From NCBI GenBank assembly GCA_947500055.1, contig CANMQO010000005.1:286314-350313 (forward strand): a DNA stretch of 64,000 nt. The letters run 5' to 3'. Shown piece after piece: positions 34,399-44,013 of this stretch. The notes beneath the pieces were generated by a model. That model saw nothing but the letters and a program-made list of their open reading frames with translations, had not been told where the DNA came from and searched no databases. This DNA comes from an uncultured Paracoccaceae bacterium. Its GTDB lineage: Bacteria > Pseudomonadota > Alphaproteobacteria > Rhodobacterales > Rhodobacteraceae. Both the position numbers and the translations under genes were made by a program. The first letter of the stretch is position 1. Each line of letters starts with the position of its first letter.

Positions 34399-36425
34399 CA
34401 CCGCAAGGCTGCTGCGATGTTACCGCCGTCCACGGTCACGACATGACCGGTGGTGCGTTCAAGCCGTGCAAGTGCCAGAAACGCATCCGCGACGTGATGC
34501 GCCTCAACCTCCGCGCCAAGAAGATTACCTGACATATATGTTTCCACATCTGATCCACGCGCCTGCGCTCTCCGATGGATCATGTCCTGTGTCAAGAGAC
34601 CCGATCGTATTCTGTCGGCGTTCACACCGTTCACCCGGATCCCATCCGCGCCATGTTCAAGGGCCAGCTGCCTGAGCAGGAAAAACGTTGTGGCCTTTGG
34701 CAGGCCGTATGCGCCGAAATCCTTGCCGGGGTTCACGGCCTGTTTGGACACATTGAACAATATTTGCCCCCCGTTCCCTTGTGACCGAAACAGGCTGATC
34801 GCCGCTTTGGCAAAGCGATGATGGGCAAAAAAGTTGAGCTCAAAAGCAGCAGAGAGGGTTTCGTCATCCAGATCGGCAAGCGCGCCCTGCGTTGCTGAAC
34901 CTGCATTTGACACAAGAATATCCAGCCCCCCGAACGCTGAAACCGCGTAGTCCATGCTGGCCTTGGCCGCCTTCGTGTCGGTTACATCAAGGGCGAGCAC
35001 CTCTGCGCCGGGCACGGCTCCGGCTGCACTGGCAAGTGCATCCGCGTCGCGATCCACAAGAATGACTTCCGCCCCTGCGGCCCGAAACGCCTGCGCCGTT
35101 GCAACGCCGATTGCCCCAGCACCACCGGTAATCATCGCGACCTTGCCACGCATTGCGGGGGCTTTTGATTTTCCCAGCTTGGCCTGCTCCAGCGACCAAT
35201 ATTCCATTTCAAACGTATCATTTTCGCCAATGGGCCTGAAGCCGCCGTGATCTTCACCAACGCGGCGCACGCGGATATTCTGTTCCCCCAGATCCGCAGC
35301 GATTGCCGCCGACTTGGCGTCAGCCCCGATACCCACCAGCCCAAGCCCCTTCACCCAGGCGATACCGGGCAAGGGGGAAAGCATGACCTTGCCCCCGACT
35401 CTGGCGTTTTGCGCGTCGAAATACGCCTGATAGGTCTCCGCATAAGCGGTGATCTCTGCAGTGATCGTGGCTATGTCATCGCTAACGCCCAGAATGAGGG
35501 GGCGGGCCTTGATCCGTATAACGTGATCAGGCGAAGCCGTGCCGCGTGCTGCCAGATCATCCAGGTCATCACGCGCCAGAAATGAATCAATCTCGGCGCT
35601 GAAACGTACATCAAGGACCGGCATTGCGTCACCAGTTTGCAATGCGCCGCGGAACCGCGCCAAGAACCCCGTATTCATGGTACTGTCGGCCTGTCGTCCG
35701 GCACGCCCGATGCCCCGTGGAAATGTCGGGTCGTTCAGTCCCAGCGCTGCCGCGGCCTCGTTCGAATGTGCAACGATACGATCATAGCTTTCGCGCGCGG
35801 TGTCCCCCCAGGCGAAATGCCCATGCTTGAGCAAAAGTAGACCCTCGACATCGGGGTTTTGTTCATAAACCTCTGCCGCAGCCTTGGCGAGTGCGAAGCC
35901 CGGCATGATGTAGGGCACGATGCCGAGCCGATTGCCAAAGATTTGCCGCGCGACCTCTTCCGCGTTGGGCAGGTTGGCAAGAACAAGGAAAGGCGTGGCA
36001 TGTGTGTGATCGACAAACCGATGCGGCAGGAAAGCGTGCAGCAGGGTTTCGACCGATGGGTTGGGAGATGAGGAATTCAACAGGTTCTGGCGTTGGGCAT
36101 TCACCATGTCCTCATCGCTGAGCCGATCAAGAGCACGTAGCCTGAGAAGCGGATCAAGCCGCACGGCGGGAAGACCCGGCGCCAATATCGTGTCGAGGTC
36201 CCAACCGGACCCTTTGATGTGCAGGATGTGCTCATCATCGCCAAACAATGTCTTGCGTGTTGTCTTCATCGACGTGTTGCCGCCGCCATGCATGACAAGA
36301 TCCGGATCGGAACCGATCAGGCGGGACGAATAGACCCGCTGCGCCAGTAGTTTGTCAGCCTCCAGATCACCCGCTTGGGCAATCCATTCGGCGGCGTCGG
36401 CGTCTGACCAGTTGTTGTTTATCAT
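34398..36425 (-). CDS. Fused class II aldolase / short-chain dehydrogenase
   Basis: This 675-residue cytoplasmic protein has two enzyme domains. Residues about 20-400 form a class II aldolase with Glu126 (PSVETLLH), His140 and His142 (DHTHA) and His203 (KHGHFAWG), the zinc-site pattern of rhamnulose- and fuculose-phosphate aldolases. Residues about 425-675 form an SDR with TGGAGAIG (433-440, NAD binding), NAG, Ser560 and Y573-x3-K577. The fusion matches the 'rhamnulose-1-phosphate aldolase/alcohol dehydrogenase' family. Beside mtnK- and mtnA-like genes it would split a ketose-1-phosphate into DHAP and an aldehyde, which the SDR then reduces or oxidises. The true substrate is inferred only. 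It is coupled to both neighbours (ATGA and TGATG). Confidence 0.88.
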   Translation of the reverse strand: MINNNWSDADAAEWIAQAGDLEADKLLAQRVYSSRLIGSDPDLVMHGGGNTSMKTTRKTLFGDDEHILHIKGSGWDLDTILAPGLPAVRLDPLLRLRALDRLSDEDMVNAQRQNLLNSSSPNPSVETLLHAFLPHRFVDHTHATPFLVLANLPNAEEVARQIFGNRLGIVPYIMPGFALAKAAAEVYEQNPDVEGLLLLKHGHFAWGDTARESYDRIVAHSNEAAAALGLNDPTFPRGIGRAGRQADSTMNTGFLARFRGALQTGDAMPVLDVRFSAEIDSFLARDDLDDLAARGTASPDHVIRIKARPLILGVSDDIATITAEITAYAETYQAYFDAQNARVGGKVMLSPLPGIAWVKGLGLVGIGADAKSAAIAADLGEQNIRVRRVGEDHGGFRPIGENDTFEMEYWSLEQAKLGKSKAPAMRGKVAMITGGAGAIGVATAQAFRAAGAEVILVDRDADALASAAGAVPGAEVLALDVTDTKAAKASMDYAVSAFGGLDILVSNAGSATQGALADLDDETLSAAFELNFFAHHRFAKAAISLFRSQGNGGQILFNVSKQAVNPGKDFGAYGLPKATTFFLLRQLALEHGADGIRVNGVNADRIRSGLLTQDMIHRRAQARGSDVETYMSGNLLGAEVEAHHVADAFLALARLERTTGHVVTVDGGNIAAALR

Positions 36426-37513
36426 TCCGCAGCCTTGCCGGGGAACATGCGGGCCAGACTTTCGGCCGACGCCTCTGCCACGCCGTTTTCGGTAATCAGC
36501 CCGGTGACCAGACGGGCGGGTGTGACGTCAAATGCCGGATTGCCGCCGGGTGATCCAACGGGCGTAACACCGACCTCTGCGATAGACCCATCCTGGGCGG
36601 TGCCCTGAATATGGGTGACTTCGCGCTCTGGCCGGTCCTCAATCGGAATGCCCGCGACCCCATCACCAACGGTCCAGTCAATGGTCGGCGACGGAAGGGC
36701 CACGTAGAAGGGCACGTTATTGTCCTTCGCGGCAAGTGCCTTGAGATATGTGCCGATCTTGTTGCAAACATCGCCAGTGGCGGTGGTTCTGTCGGTCCCG
36801 GTGATCACCATGTCAACCTGCCCGTGTTGCATCAGATGCCCGCCCGCATTGTCGGTGATGTATGTGTGGTCAATCCCGTGCGACCCTAACTCCCATGCGG
36901 TCATTGCGCCCTGGTTGCGGGGCCGGGTTTCATCGACCCAGACATGGATTGGTATTCCGGCCTCTGCGGCGTGGTACATCGGGCTGGTGGCCGTGCCCCA
37001 GTCAACGGTCGCAAGCCAGCCAGCGTTGCAATGCGTCAAAAGGTTGACCGGTTCACCGGCGGGCTTTCTTGCGGCAATGTCCCTGATGATCTGCAACCCG
37101 TTGACGCCGATCCGCCGGTTGATTTCAACGTCTTCATCCGCAATGTCATGGGCCAGTTGCATGGCGGCGGCGGCCCGCAGGTCAGGGGCAAGCGGCGCCA
37201 GATGTGCCCTGCAACGGTCAAGCGCCCAACGCAGGTTAATCGCGGTGGGCCGGGTTGCGTGCAGCACGTCCCACGTGTCGTTCAGGTTGGCGTCCGACGG
37301 GTCGCGGGCCATATCCTCGGCCACGCCATAGGCCGCCGTCGCGCCGATTAACGGTGCGCCGCGCACCCACATGTCGCGGATCGCCGTGGCAAAATCCTCC
37401 CGTGTTTTCAGCGAGACGACCCGGAAGTCATGCGGTAACCAGCGCTGGTCGATGATCCGCACGTTACCGGCTTCGTACCAGATCGAGCGATAGGGTTTTC
37501 CATTCACTTTCAT
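36422..37513 (-). CDS. mtnA: MtnA-like aldose-1-phosphate isomerase (5-methylthioribose-1-phosphate isomerase family)
   Basis: This 363-residue protein belongs to the MtnA/eIF2B-like isomerases that convert 5-methylthioribose 1-phosphate to 5-methylthioribulose 1-phosphate. Both catalytic residues known from Bacillus MtnA are present: the cysteine in LTHCNAGW (Cys162) and the aspartate in [13 protein letters not shown] (Asp241). [13 protein letters not shown] near residue 51 and NKIGTY near 251 are also typical. Related enzymes act on 5-deoxyribose 1-phosphate, so the substrate is a 5-modified ribose 1-phosphate. It overlaps the kinase gene and the aldolase gene by ATGA on both sides, which indicates tightly coupled production. 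Confidence 0.9.
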   Translation of the reverse strand: MKVNGKPYRSIWYEAGNVRIIDQRWLPHDFRVVSLKTREDFATAIRDMWVRGAPLIGATAAYGVAEDMARDPSDANLNDTWDVLHATRPTAINLRWALDRCRAHLAPLAPDLRAAAAMQLAHDIADEDVEINRRIGVNGLQIIRDIAARKPAGEPVNLLTHCNAGWLATVDWGTATSPMYHAAEAGIPIHVWVDETRPRNQGAMTAWELGSHGIDHTYITDNAGGHLMQHGQVDMVITGTDRTTATGDVCNKIGTYLKALAAKDNNVPFYVALPSPTIDWTVGDGVAGIPIEDRPEREVTHIQGTAQDGSIAEVGVTPVGSPGGNPAFDVTPARLVTGLITENGVAEASAESLARMFPGKAAE

Positions 37514-38790
37514 GACGCATCCTTTCGGTTGAAGTCGCGCGCGGCATCAAGAAGCGCTGCAGGGCCCGCGATAGTTGCCCGGTTAAGCAGGATATGCGCG
37601 CCAAGGCGCAGATTACGTGCCTCGAATTTGGCGCGGGATTCCGCATTCTCGATGGTCTCGAAATCCGCATTATGGGCGAGGCTCAACGTGCGGCGATGTT
37701 GTTCAATGCCGCAAAAGCCCAGGGCGTCCGACCAGATAGCGGCGAGACGGGTTGCGAGGGCTTCAGAGGCGGAATGTCCCTGATCTTCGAACAACGATGC
37801 GGGGAACAGAATGCCGGTTCGTTCATTCTCCCACAGCTTTGAAAACTCATCAGAAAAGCTGCGCCAGATGTCGTCGACGACTGACAGAATCCACTCTTGA
37901 TATGCGCTGGGGTCGCCATTGCGGTGGGCCGGTTGGCTAAGATAGGCCATCAGGAAGTTTGAGATAAGCATGCCGATATCAAAACCCATCGGTCCGTAAA
38001 AACCAAACTCCGGATCAATCACGCGCGTGTCGTCATCGGTACACATGACCGAACCGGTATGCAGATCGCCGTGGCAAAGCGTTTCGGCATTATTCGCAAA
38101 TTTCGCCAACATCTGCTGCGCGGCGGTTTTGAGCGCCACATCCCCACGAAGCGCAGCCACGATGGGGTCAAGATGCGGGTTATGGTTGTTCATCTCGGCG
38201 TCGAAATAGGGGTCCGTGAAGACAAGGCTTTCGGTGATATCGCATAGCGCAACGTTATCCAGAAAAAGGGCAGTGTCGGCCTTTTTCGCGGCCGTTTTCA
38301 TGCACAGGTCTGAACCTCGGAATGCCGTTCGTGCGCAGAAGCGGCCCAAAGCGTCGCCCAAGCCGCTGGTCTGTTTACCCGCAATCAAACGTCCCCGCAG
38401 AATCTCATGAGGCGTCAGGAACTCCATCACGATCAGCGCCTGACCCTCGTCGAAATGAAACACTTCCGGCACGCGCCCCGGATCTCGCGCGGCCTGACGC
38501 GTAAGCGCGTTATATTCAAAGAAGGCCCGTTTCAGCGGCAGCGGCCAACTGTCACCGACGAGTCTGACATAGGGCAGGGCCTGTTTCACGATGACCGTAC
38601 CCTGCGGGCCGGTCACGATGAAGACGAGGTTGAGATTTCCATCACCGACTTCCCTGACTTTCCATTCATCAGGATTTGCACCCAGACGGGTGGTAACGGC
38701 AGCGACCCCGGCAAGCCGCTGGGGAAGTGTTTGGTTGTCAAGCGCTTGGTAATCCAACTTGTCCCTCCCGTCGCTCCCTGAATTGTTCAT
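37510..38790 (-). CDS. mtnK: MtnK-like sugar kinase (5-methylthioribose kinase family)
   Basis: This protein of about 426 residues is a kinase of the aminoglycoside-phosphotransferase fold, closest to MtnK, which phosphorylates C1 of 5-methylthioribose. The ATP lysine lies in [13 protein letters not shown], the catalytic loop is [12 protein letters not shown] and the metal motif is [17 protein letters not shown], all typical of MtnK. The frame is open to 38823, but that ATG lies inside the proposed operator, so the ATG at 38790 is preferred. It begins the leftward operon and performs the first committed step after import. Confidence 0.88.
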   Translation of the reverse strand: MNNSGSDGRDKLDYQALDNQTLPQRLAGVAAVTTRLGANPDEWKVREVGDGNLNLVFIVTGPQGTVIVKQALPYVRLVGDSWPLPLKRAFFEYNALTRQAARDPGRVPEVFHFDEGQALIVMEFLTPHEILRGRLIAGKQTSGLGDALGRFCARTAFRGSDLCMKTAAKKADTALFLDNVALCDITESLVFTDPYFDAEMNNHNPHLDPIVAALRGDVALKTAAQQMLAKFANNAETLCHGDLHTGSVMCTDDDTRVIDPEFGFYGPMGFDIGMLISNFLMAYLSQPAHRNGDPSAYQEWILSVVDDIWRSFSDEFSKLWENERTGILFPASLFEDQGHSASEALATRLAAIWSDALGFCGIEQHRRTLSLAHNADFETIENAESRAKFEARNLRLGAHILLNRATIAGPAALLDAARDFNRKDAS

Positions 38791-38798
38791 CAACGACC

Positions 38799-38838
38799 TG
38801 TCAATTGTCAAGTCTATTGACATTTACCAATCAATTGT
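38799..38838. promoter_or_regulatory. Candidate operator between the divergent sugar operons
   Basis: TGTCAAT at 38799-38805 and ATTGACA at 38816-38822 form an inverted repeat. In addition TCAATTGT occurs at 38801-38808 and again at 38831-38838, exactly 30 bases apart, or about three helix turns, so both copies face the same side. The cluster fills the space between the mtnK-like start (38790) and the transporter start (38863). The SorC regulator encoded in the leftward operon is the likely binder. Confidence 0.6.
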
Positions 38839-38862
38839 TAGCGTTCACGCAGGGAGGAGCGC

Positions 38863-40368
38863 ATGTCTACGCCTGCGTGTCAGCTGATCGGTATCGAAAA
38901 GGCCTTTGGGCAGAACCGTGTTTTGCGCGGTATCGATTTGTCGCTTTCTTCAGGTGAGGTTACCGTGTTGATGGGGGCAAATGGTGCGGGGAAATCCACG
39001 CTGGTAAAGATCCTTTGCGGTGTGCATGCCGCTGATGGCGGTGAGATTCGTCTGTTCGATGAGGCCTACGCACCGATGACACCGTCCGAGGCGATCGATC
39101 GTGGGGTCGTTACGGTTCATCAATCCATCGACGATGGTGTGATCCCCGATCTTGATGTGGCCACCAATCTTATGCTCGACCGTCTGACGGCGAAATCGTC
39201 AGGGTTCTTTGTGCGCAAGCGTGCCATCCGCGCCGAGGCTGCCAGGATCGAGGCGATGATGGGCCTTGACCTGGACCCAAGAACGATTGTCGCGGACCTG
39301 GGCGTGGCAGAGCGGCAGCTGATCGGGATCGCCCGGGCAATGGCGCGTAACCCGAAAGTGCTCATCCTGGACGAACCCACATCATCCCTGTCCGCCGCCG
39401 AGGCGGAGAGGTTGTTTTTGTTAATCGAACGGCTGCGCGAAACCGGCGTTGCCATTCTCTATATTTCGCACCGCATGTCGGACATCCGGCGGGTCGCAGA
39501 TCGGATCGTGTCCATGCGCGATGGTCGGGTCGCAGGTGTCTTTGAAGGCCATAATCTGGATTATGAAGGTGCCGTGACCGCAATGCTGGGTCACGCGATG
39601 ACGGCCGTTGATGTGCAGGTGACCTCTGGCGGTGAACCGGTCCTGCAACTTGAGAACCTGCGTATCTTGCCCGGATCGGAACCGGTAAACATGACGGTGC
39701 ATAAGGGCGAAGTCGTTGCCGTGACCGGATTGTTGGGGTCCGGCAAAAGCAAACTGGCCGCAATCCTGTTTGGCTTGGCGCAGCCTGACGGGGGCACCAT
39801 GAAATTGGCGGGGCGTTCCTTCGCCCCCCGGTCGGTACGCGAAGCTATCGTCGCGGGCGTCTTTCTTTGCCCCAAAGACCGGGCCAGCAACGGTGTTGTC
39901 CGGGATTTTGACATAACCGGTAATCTGACGCTGCCGTTTCTGGAACGTCATTCCAATCTGTCTTTCCTCAGCCGACGTCGCGAGAGGCGGCGCACGAATG
40001 AGATGATCAGTGAACTTGGCATTGTCTGTCAGGGGCCCGGTGATGGAATCACCACACTCTCTGGCGGCAATCAGCAGAAAGTCATGGTCGGTCGCTGGAT
40101 GGCCGAGGCATCGCAATTTCTGGTGCTTGATGAGCCATTCCAGGGCGTGGACATCAAGGCACGCCGCGATATCGGGCGCAATATTCGCGAGACAGCAGGT
40201 AACCGGGCCACGCTGGTTTTCGTTGCCGAACTTGATGAGGCGCTTGAGATCGCTGACCGGATCATCGTGCTGCATGAGGGGCACGTGGTTGGGGAACATC
40301 AGAACGCGGATGTCGATGTGACCCGCATTCTGGCCGAGGTTTCGGGTCAGGTTGCGATAACGGCATGA
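38863..40368 (+). CDS. Sugar ABC transporter ATP-binding protein (RbsA-like, two NBDs)
   Basis: This 501-residue protein has two nucleotide-binding domains, the pattern of CUT2 (ribose-type) importers. The first domain has Walker A GANGAGKST, a slightly changed signature (DLGVAERQLIGIARA instead of LSVAQ) and Walker B VLILDEPTSSLS. The second domain has GLLGSGKSK (final residue K in place of the usual T/S), LSGGNQQKVMVGRWM and VLDEPFQGVDIKAR. The degenerate pieces in one domain are common in this subfamily. GGGAGGAGC precedes the ATG. It powers import of the sugar handled by the locus. Confidence 0.92.
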   Translation: MSTPACQLIGIEKAFGQNRVLRGIDLSLSSGEVTVLMGANGAGKSTLVKILCGVHAADGGEIRLFDEAYAPMTPSEAIDRGVVTVHQSIDDGVIPDLDVATNLMLDRLTAKSSGFFVRKRAIRAEAARIEAMMGLDLDPRTIVADLGVAERQLIGIARAMARNPKVLILDEPTSSLSAAEAERLFLLIERLRETGVAILYISHRMSDIRRVADRIVSMRDGRVAGVFEGHNLDYEGAVTAMLGHAMTAVDVQVTSGGEPVLQLENLRILPGSEPVNMTVHKGEVVAVTGLLGSGKSKLAAILFGLAQPDGGTMKLAGRSFAPRSVREAIVAGVFLCPKDRASNGVVRDFDITGNLTLPFLERHSNLSFLSRRRERRRTNEMISELGIVCQGPGDGITTLSGGNQQKVMVGRWMAEASQFLVLDEPFQGVDIKARRDIGRNIRETAGNRATLVFVAELDEALEIADRIIVLHEGHVVGEHQNADVDVTRILAEVSGQVAITA

Positions 40369-40390
40369 CAGAGATTGACGCAACAAAGGG

Positions 40391-41452
40391 ATGGCGATGA
40401 CAGACGCAAACGCAGAGCAGGCAAGCAAGCCAAGCGCCGCCGCCGGGCGGGCATGGAGCTACTACGCCATCCGTTACGGGTTTCTGTGCCTGCTGATCGG
40501 ACTTCTTATCTACTTCAGCGTCTTTGCGCCCGGCTTTGCGGGGCCCCGCTCTGCTGTGTTCATCTTTCAATCCGTGGCAATTACCGGGATTCTGGCGCTT
40601 GGCGTAACCTGTACGCTGGTCGTAGGCGGGTTTGATCTGTCGATTGGGTCAGTTGCCACTTCGGCCCTTATGCTGTCGGCCTATGTCATGGTGGTGATGG
40701 AACAATCCGCCTTTATCGCGGTCATGGCCTGTCTGGTGATGGGGGCAGTTGTTGGGGCCATCAACGGGTTTCTGATCGTGAAAATGCGCGTGCCGGATCT
40801 TTTGGCGACGCTTGGCATGATGTTCCTGCTGATCGGTTTGCAGCGCATTCCGACCGAGGGGCGGTCAATCTCAACCGGCATGACCTTACCGTCGGGGGCG
40901 ACGGCAGAGGGCACCTTTTCGCCGGCATTCCTGTGGATCGGGCGGCACCGGTTCGATCTTGTTCTGGATAATCTTATCCCTGTCCCCGTCATACTGTTTC
41001 TGGTGATCGGTGTTTTCGTCTGGGTGTTTCTGGAACTGACGCGGCATGGGCGATTGATGTATGCGATTGGCTCGAACGAGCGCGCAGCGAGCCTCGCCGG
41101 TACACCGGTGGAGCGCTACAAGGTACTGGCCTACATGATATCGGGCGTGCTTGCCTCGGTGGGTGGCATCCTGCTGGCGGCGCGGTTGGGCAGGGGCGAC
41201 ATCGCCAGCGGTAATAACCTGCTTCTCGATAGCGTTGCTGCCGCATTGATCGGGTTTGCTGTTCTGGGCGCGGCCAAGCCGAATGCCTTTGGCACGGCAA
41301 TCGGAGCACTTTTTGTCGGTGTTCTGTTGCAGGGGCTGACGATGATGAACGCCCCCTACTACACGCAAGATTTCGTGAAAGGCGCGGTACTGGTTGTTGC
41401 GCTGATGTTTACCTTCGCCCTGTCATCGCGACGGGGCGGCGGAGGTCACTAA
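40391..41452 (+). CDS. Sugar ABC transporter permease (RbsC-like)
   Basis: This 353-residue permease has eight to ten membrane helices and the CUT2 family features: VGGFDLSIGSVATSALMLSAY (GGxDLSVGS motif), GAINGFLIVKMRVPDLLATLG, YAIGSNERAASLAGTPVERYK (cytoplasmic loop to the ATPase) and AARLGRGDIASGNNLLLDSVAAALIG near the end. A 22-base gap separates it from the ATPase gene. It forms the membrane channel of the importer. Confidence 0.92.
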   Translation: MAMTDANAEQASKPSAAAGRAWSYYAIRYGFLCLLIGLLIYFSVFAPGFAGPRSAVFIFQSVAITGILALGVTCTLVVGGFDLSIGSVATSALMLSAYVMVVMEQSAFIAVMACLVMGAVVGAINGFLIVKMRVPDLLATLGMMFLLIGLQRIPTEGRSISTGMTLPSGATAEGTFSPAFLWIGRHRFDLVLDNLIPVPVILFLVIGVFVWVFLELTRHGRLMYAIGSNERAASLAGTPVERYKVLAYMISGVLASVGGILLAARLGRGDIASGNNLLLDSVAAALIGFAVLGAAKPNAFGTAIGALFVGVLLQGLTMMNAPYYTQDFVKGAVLVVALMFTFALSSRRGGGGH

Positions 41453-41492
41453 AGGGCATCAAGCCCAAATGGATTTGCAAGGAGGAAAGATC

Positions 41493-42530
41493 ATGAAGTT
41501 CACAAGACGTGTCACATTCGGACTGGTGGCCTCGGCACTGATGTCGACGGCTGCAATCGCGCAGGATATGCCCGCACCTCTGGATAACCCCGAAGAGGTG
41601 ACAATCGCGCTGGTGCGTTATCTGTCCACGGGTGATTTCTTTCAGGCCTATCTGGCCGGTGTTGAATCGCAGGCCGATGCATTGGGCGTTGATTTGCGCG
41701 TTTTTGACAGCAGGCAGGATGCCGCGTTGCAGGCTGACATGGTCGACCAGGCCATTGCGCTGGGCGTGGATGGCATTGTGATCCAGCACGGCCTGACGGA
41801 GTCCATGAAAGAAGCGGCACAGCGGGCGGTGGATGCGGGGATCAAGGTTGTTGCCTTCGACGTTAATGTTGAGAACGCAGCAATCCCTCAGATCGAACAG
41901 TCCGATTACCTGCTGGGCAAGCTGGCGCTTGAACAGGCGATTGCGGACAATGGTGACAGTTGGGACGCCGGTTATGTCTATGTGCCCGGTATCGCACCGC
42001 TTGATCGGCGCCACGTTGCCTGGGAGGAGGTCAAAGAGGCAAATCCCGGGATCAAGGAAGTCGCCCAGATGGGGACGCTGGACAACCCGATCGCCAATGC
42101 CAATGCCAATCAGGCCCGATCCGTTTTACAGGCTAACCAAAGCATCAGCGTGTTCTTTGCGCCCTATGATGAATTCGCCAAGGGCGTCAAGATCGCGGTC
42201 GACGAGGCCGGGTTGTCGCAGGATGTCTCCATCTACTCGGCCGACGTATCGACAGCCGATATCAGCGCGATGCGCGAACCGGATTCCGCATGGAAGGCGA
42301 CAGTCGCCACAAACCCGGCTGTTGTGGGTGAGGTTTCAGTAAGGGCATTGGCCATCATGTTGACCGGCGGCGACCCGGGGGCGTCTGTCATCGTGCCGCC
42401 AACCCTCATCACGCAGGCATTTCTGAATGAAAAAGACATCAAGAACATGGATGACCTGTCGGCCAACATGCCGCAATTCGCCCATGCCGATGTTGCCATG
42501 ACAGATTGGATGCCGCTCCCGTCGCGTTAG
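41493..42530 (+). CDS. Periplasmic sugar-binding protein (RbsB-like)
   Basis: This 345-residue protein has a signal peptide (RRVTFGLVASALMSTAAIAQ) and the periplasmic binding fold of the ribose/galactose type. It reads EEVTIALVRYLSTGDFFQAYLAG, then DSRQDAALQADMVDQAIALGVDGIVI (short key residues: D-x-R-Q-D, Q-x-x-x-I/D-Q-A) and KVVAFDVNVENAAI. The ligand cannot be read, but the neighbours suggest a 5-modified pentose. AAGGAGGAAAG precedes the ATG at 41493. A strong hairpin follows the gene, which often raises the level of the binding protein above that of later genes. Confidence 0.9.
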   Translation: MKFTRRVTFGLVASALMSTAAIAQDMPAPLDNPEEVTIALVRYLSTGDFFQAYLAGVESQADALGVDLRVFDSRQDAALQADMVDQAIALGVDGIVIQHGLTESMKEAAQRAVDAGIKVVAFDVNVENAAIPQIEQSDYLLGKLALEQAIADNGDSWDAGYVYVPGIAPLDRRHVAWEEVKEANPGIKEVAQMGTLDNPIANANANQARSVLQANQSISVFFAPYDEFAKGVKIAVDEAGLSQDVSIYSADVSTADISAMREPDSAWKATVATNPAVVGEVSVRALAIMLTGGDPGASVIVPPTLITQAFLNEKDIKNMDDLSANMPQFAHADVAMTDWMPLPSR

Positions 42531-42568
42531 ACGGATAAACCAGCATGCGTTTGTCGCGCTGCACTTGT

Positions 42569-42588
42569 CCTCGCGCCATGGCGCGGGG
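42569..42588 (+). terminator. Intercistronic hairpin after the sugar-binding protein gene
   Basis: CCTCGCGCC at 42569-42577 pairs with GGCGCGGGG at 42580-42588, with one T-G pair and a very tight loop, followed by ATTTTC. It lies 38 bases after the binding-protein stop and 33 bases before the mutarotase gene. It probably works as a leaky terminator or RNA-stabilising element. Confidence 0.55.
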
Positions 42589-42621
42589 ATTTTCAAGAAA
42601 CGCAACCATTTGAGGCCCGCC

Positions 42622-43065
42622 ATGCTACTCGGCATTGATGCCCGTATGCCCCCGGAATTGTTATATTGCTTGGCCCGGATGGGGCATGGCGATGAAATCG
42701 CCCTGGTGGATGCCAACTATCCCGCCGCATCGACGGCGGCGCATTGCGTGATGCCCGATCCCCTGCCGCTTGCCGGTCTGGATGCCGCAGAAGCGGCGGA
42801 TCTGATCACGGGTCTGATGCCGCTGGACCCATTCGTGGCATACTGCGCATTGCGGATGGAAGTCGACGACCATCCTGACGAGGTCACGGCGGTGCATCGC
42901 GCGGTATTGGATGTGATCGAAGCGCGGATGCCAGAAGGTGCGGGCACCGGATCACTTGAACGGCAAGCCTATTATGCGCATGCGCGGAACTGTTTTGCTG
43001 TTGTGCAGTGCAACGAGGCGCGTGCCTTTGGTTGTTTCATCCTGCGCAAAGGGGTCGTATTTTGA
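42622..43065 (+). CDS. RbsD/FucU-family sugar mutarotase
   Basis: This 147-residue protein matches RbsD/FucU, which speed the change between ring forms or anomers of free sugars. Family elements are GIDARMPPELLYCLARMGHGDEIALVDANYP, with the catalytic-region histidine in MGHGDE, then VDDHPDEV and a C-terminal NCFAVVQCNEARAFGCFILRKGVV (key residues: R/A-x-A-V-Q-x-N-E, Y/F-x-C-x-I-L-R-K-G). The ATG at 42622 gives the family's usual length; the frame is open to 42565. Its presence argues that the imported substrate is a free sugar that must be in the right anomeric form for the kinase. Its TGA overlaps the next ATG by one base. Confidence 0.88.
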   Translation: MLLGIDARMPPELLYCLARMGHGDEIALVDANYPAASTAAHCVMPDPLPLAGLDAAEAADLITGLMPLDPFVAYCALRMEVDDHPDEVTAVHRAVLDVIEARMPEGAGTGSLERQAYYAHARNCFAVVQCNEARAFGCFILRKGVVF

Positions 43066-44012
43066 TGGCAGAGGCTGCGCGCAGAAACCTGAAATCAACC
43101 GAAGAGATCGCCCACGGGATACGTTGCAGCGTCTTCAAACATGCAATGCAGAACAATGGCGGGTATCTCAGCCAGGCCTGTTCCGCCGCAGAGCAGCTAG
43201 CGTGGCTTTATAATGAAGAACTGCATCTGGGGCCGCCGACCTTACCCATGATACCCAAACCCTTTGGCGGGGTGCCATCGGCGGGCAATCCTGATTATCA
43301 TACAGGCGCAGGTTATAATGGTCCCGCCACGCCAGAGTTCGACCGGCTATTCATCGCCCCCGCCCATTATGCGCTTGTGGCATATGCTGCCCTGATTGAG
43401 GTGGGGCGAATGGCCCCGGAAGGGCTGGAGATGTTCAACAAGGACGGTTCTTCGGTCGAGATGATCGGCGCGGAACACTCCCCCGGGATGGAGGTCCATA
43501 ACGGCACGCTTGGGATCGGGCTTTCGACTGCTGCCGGTCTCGCATGGGGGCGCAAACGGCGCGGAGAACCAGGGCGCACCTGGGTCTACATGTCGGATGG
43601 CGAGGTGCAGGAGGGCCAGACATGGGAGGCCATAGCCGCCGCCGCCCATCACGGGATCGATAACCTTTACGCCATCATGGATGTGAACCGGCAGCAATGC
43701 GACGGGGCGATGTCCTCTGTCATGCAGGTCGGCGATATTGCCGAGAAAATCGAAGCATTTGGTGGCAAGGCGGTCTGGATTGATGGCCATAAACTGGACC
43801 AGATGCGCGAAGCCGTCAAAACACCCCATCGGGGTAAACCATTGATCATTCTCGCCAATTCCTCGCCGTATCGCGGGATGCCGTCGCTTTTGCTGCGGTT
43901 TCCCCGCTTGCATTATGTGCGGTTCAAATCCAACGAGGAGCGTGCGCGCATGAATGTCGAAATCGCAAAATCGCTGGGCGTATCGCCGGTCGATCTGGGT
44001 GAGGGGCACTGA
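43065..44012 (+). CDS. Transketolase, N-terminal (thiamine diphosphate) subunit
   Basis: This 315-residue protein corresponds to the first domain of transketolase. The ThDP/Mg motif is present as MSDGEVQEGQTWEAIAAAAH and then DVNRQQCDG (GDG-x-N type, with the first Gly replaced by Ser). GAGYNGPATPEFDRLF and EHSPGMEVHNGTLGIGLSTAAGLAWG match conserved N-terminal elements (key residues H-S-P-G, G-x-L-G-x-G-L). Two-subunit transketolases of this kind are common in sugar-specific catabolic loci. The start is coupled to the RbsD gene (TGATG). It moves two-carbon units between sugar phosphates. Confidence 0.9.
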   Translation: MAEAARRNLKSTEEIAHGIRCSVFKHAMQNNGGYLSQACSAAEQLAWLYNEELHLGPPTLPMIPKPFGGVPSAGNPDYHTGAGYNGPATPEFDRLFIAPAHYALVAYAALIEVGRMAPEGLEMFNKDGSSVEMIGAEHSPGMEVHNGTLGIGLSTAAGLAWGRKRRGEPGRTWVYMSDGEVQEGQTWEAIAAAAHHGIDNLYAIMDVNRQQCDGAMSSVMQVGDIAEKIEAFGGKAVWIDGHKLDQMREAVKTPHRGKPLIILANSSPYRGMPSLLLRFPRLHYVRFKSNEERARMNVEIAKSLGVSPVDLGEGH

Positions 44013-44013
44013 C

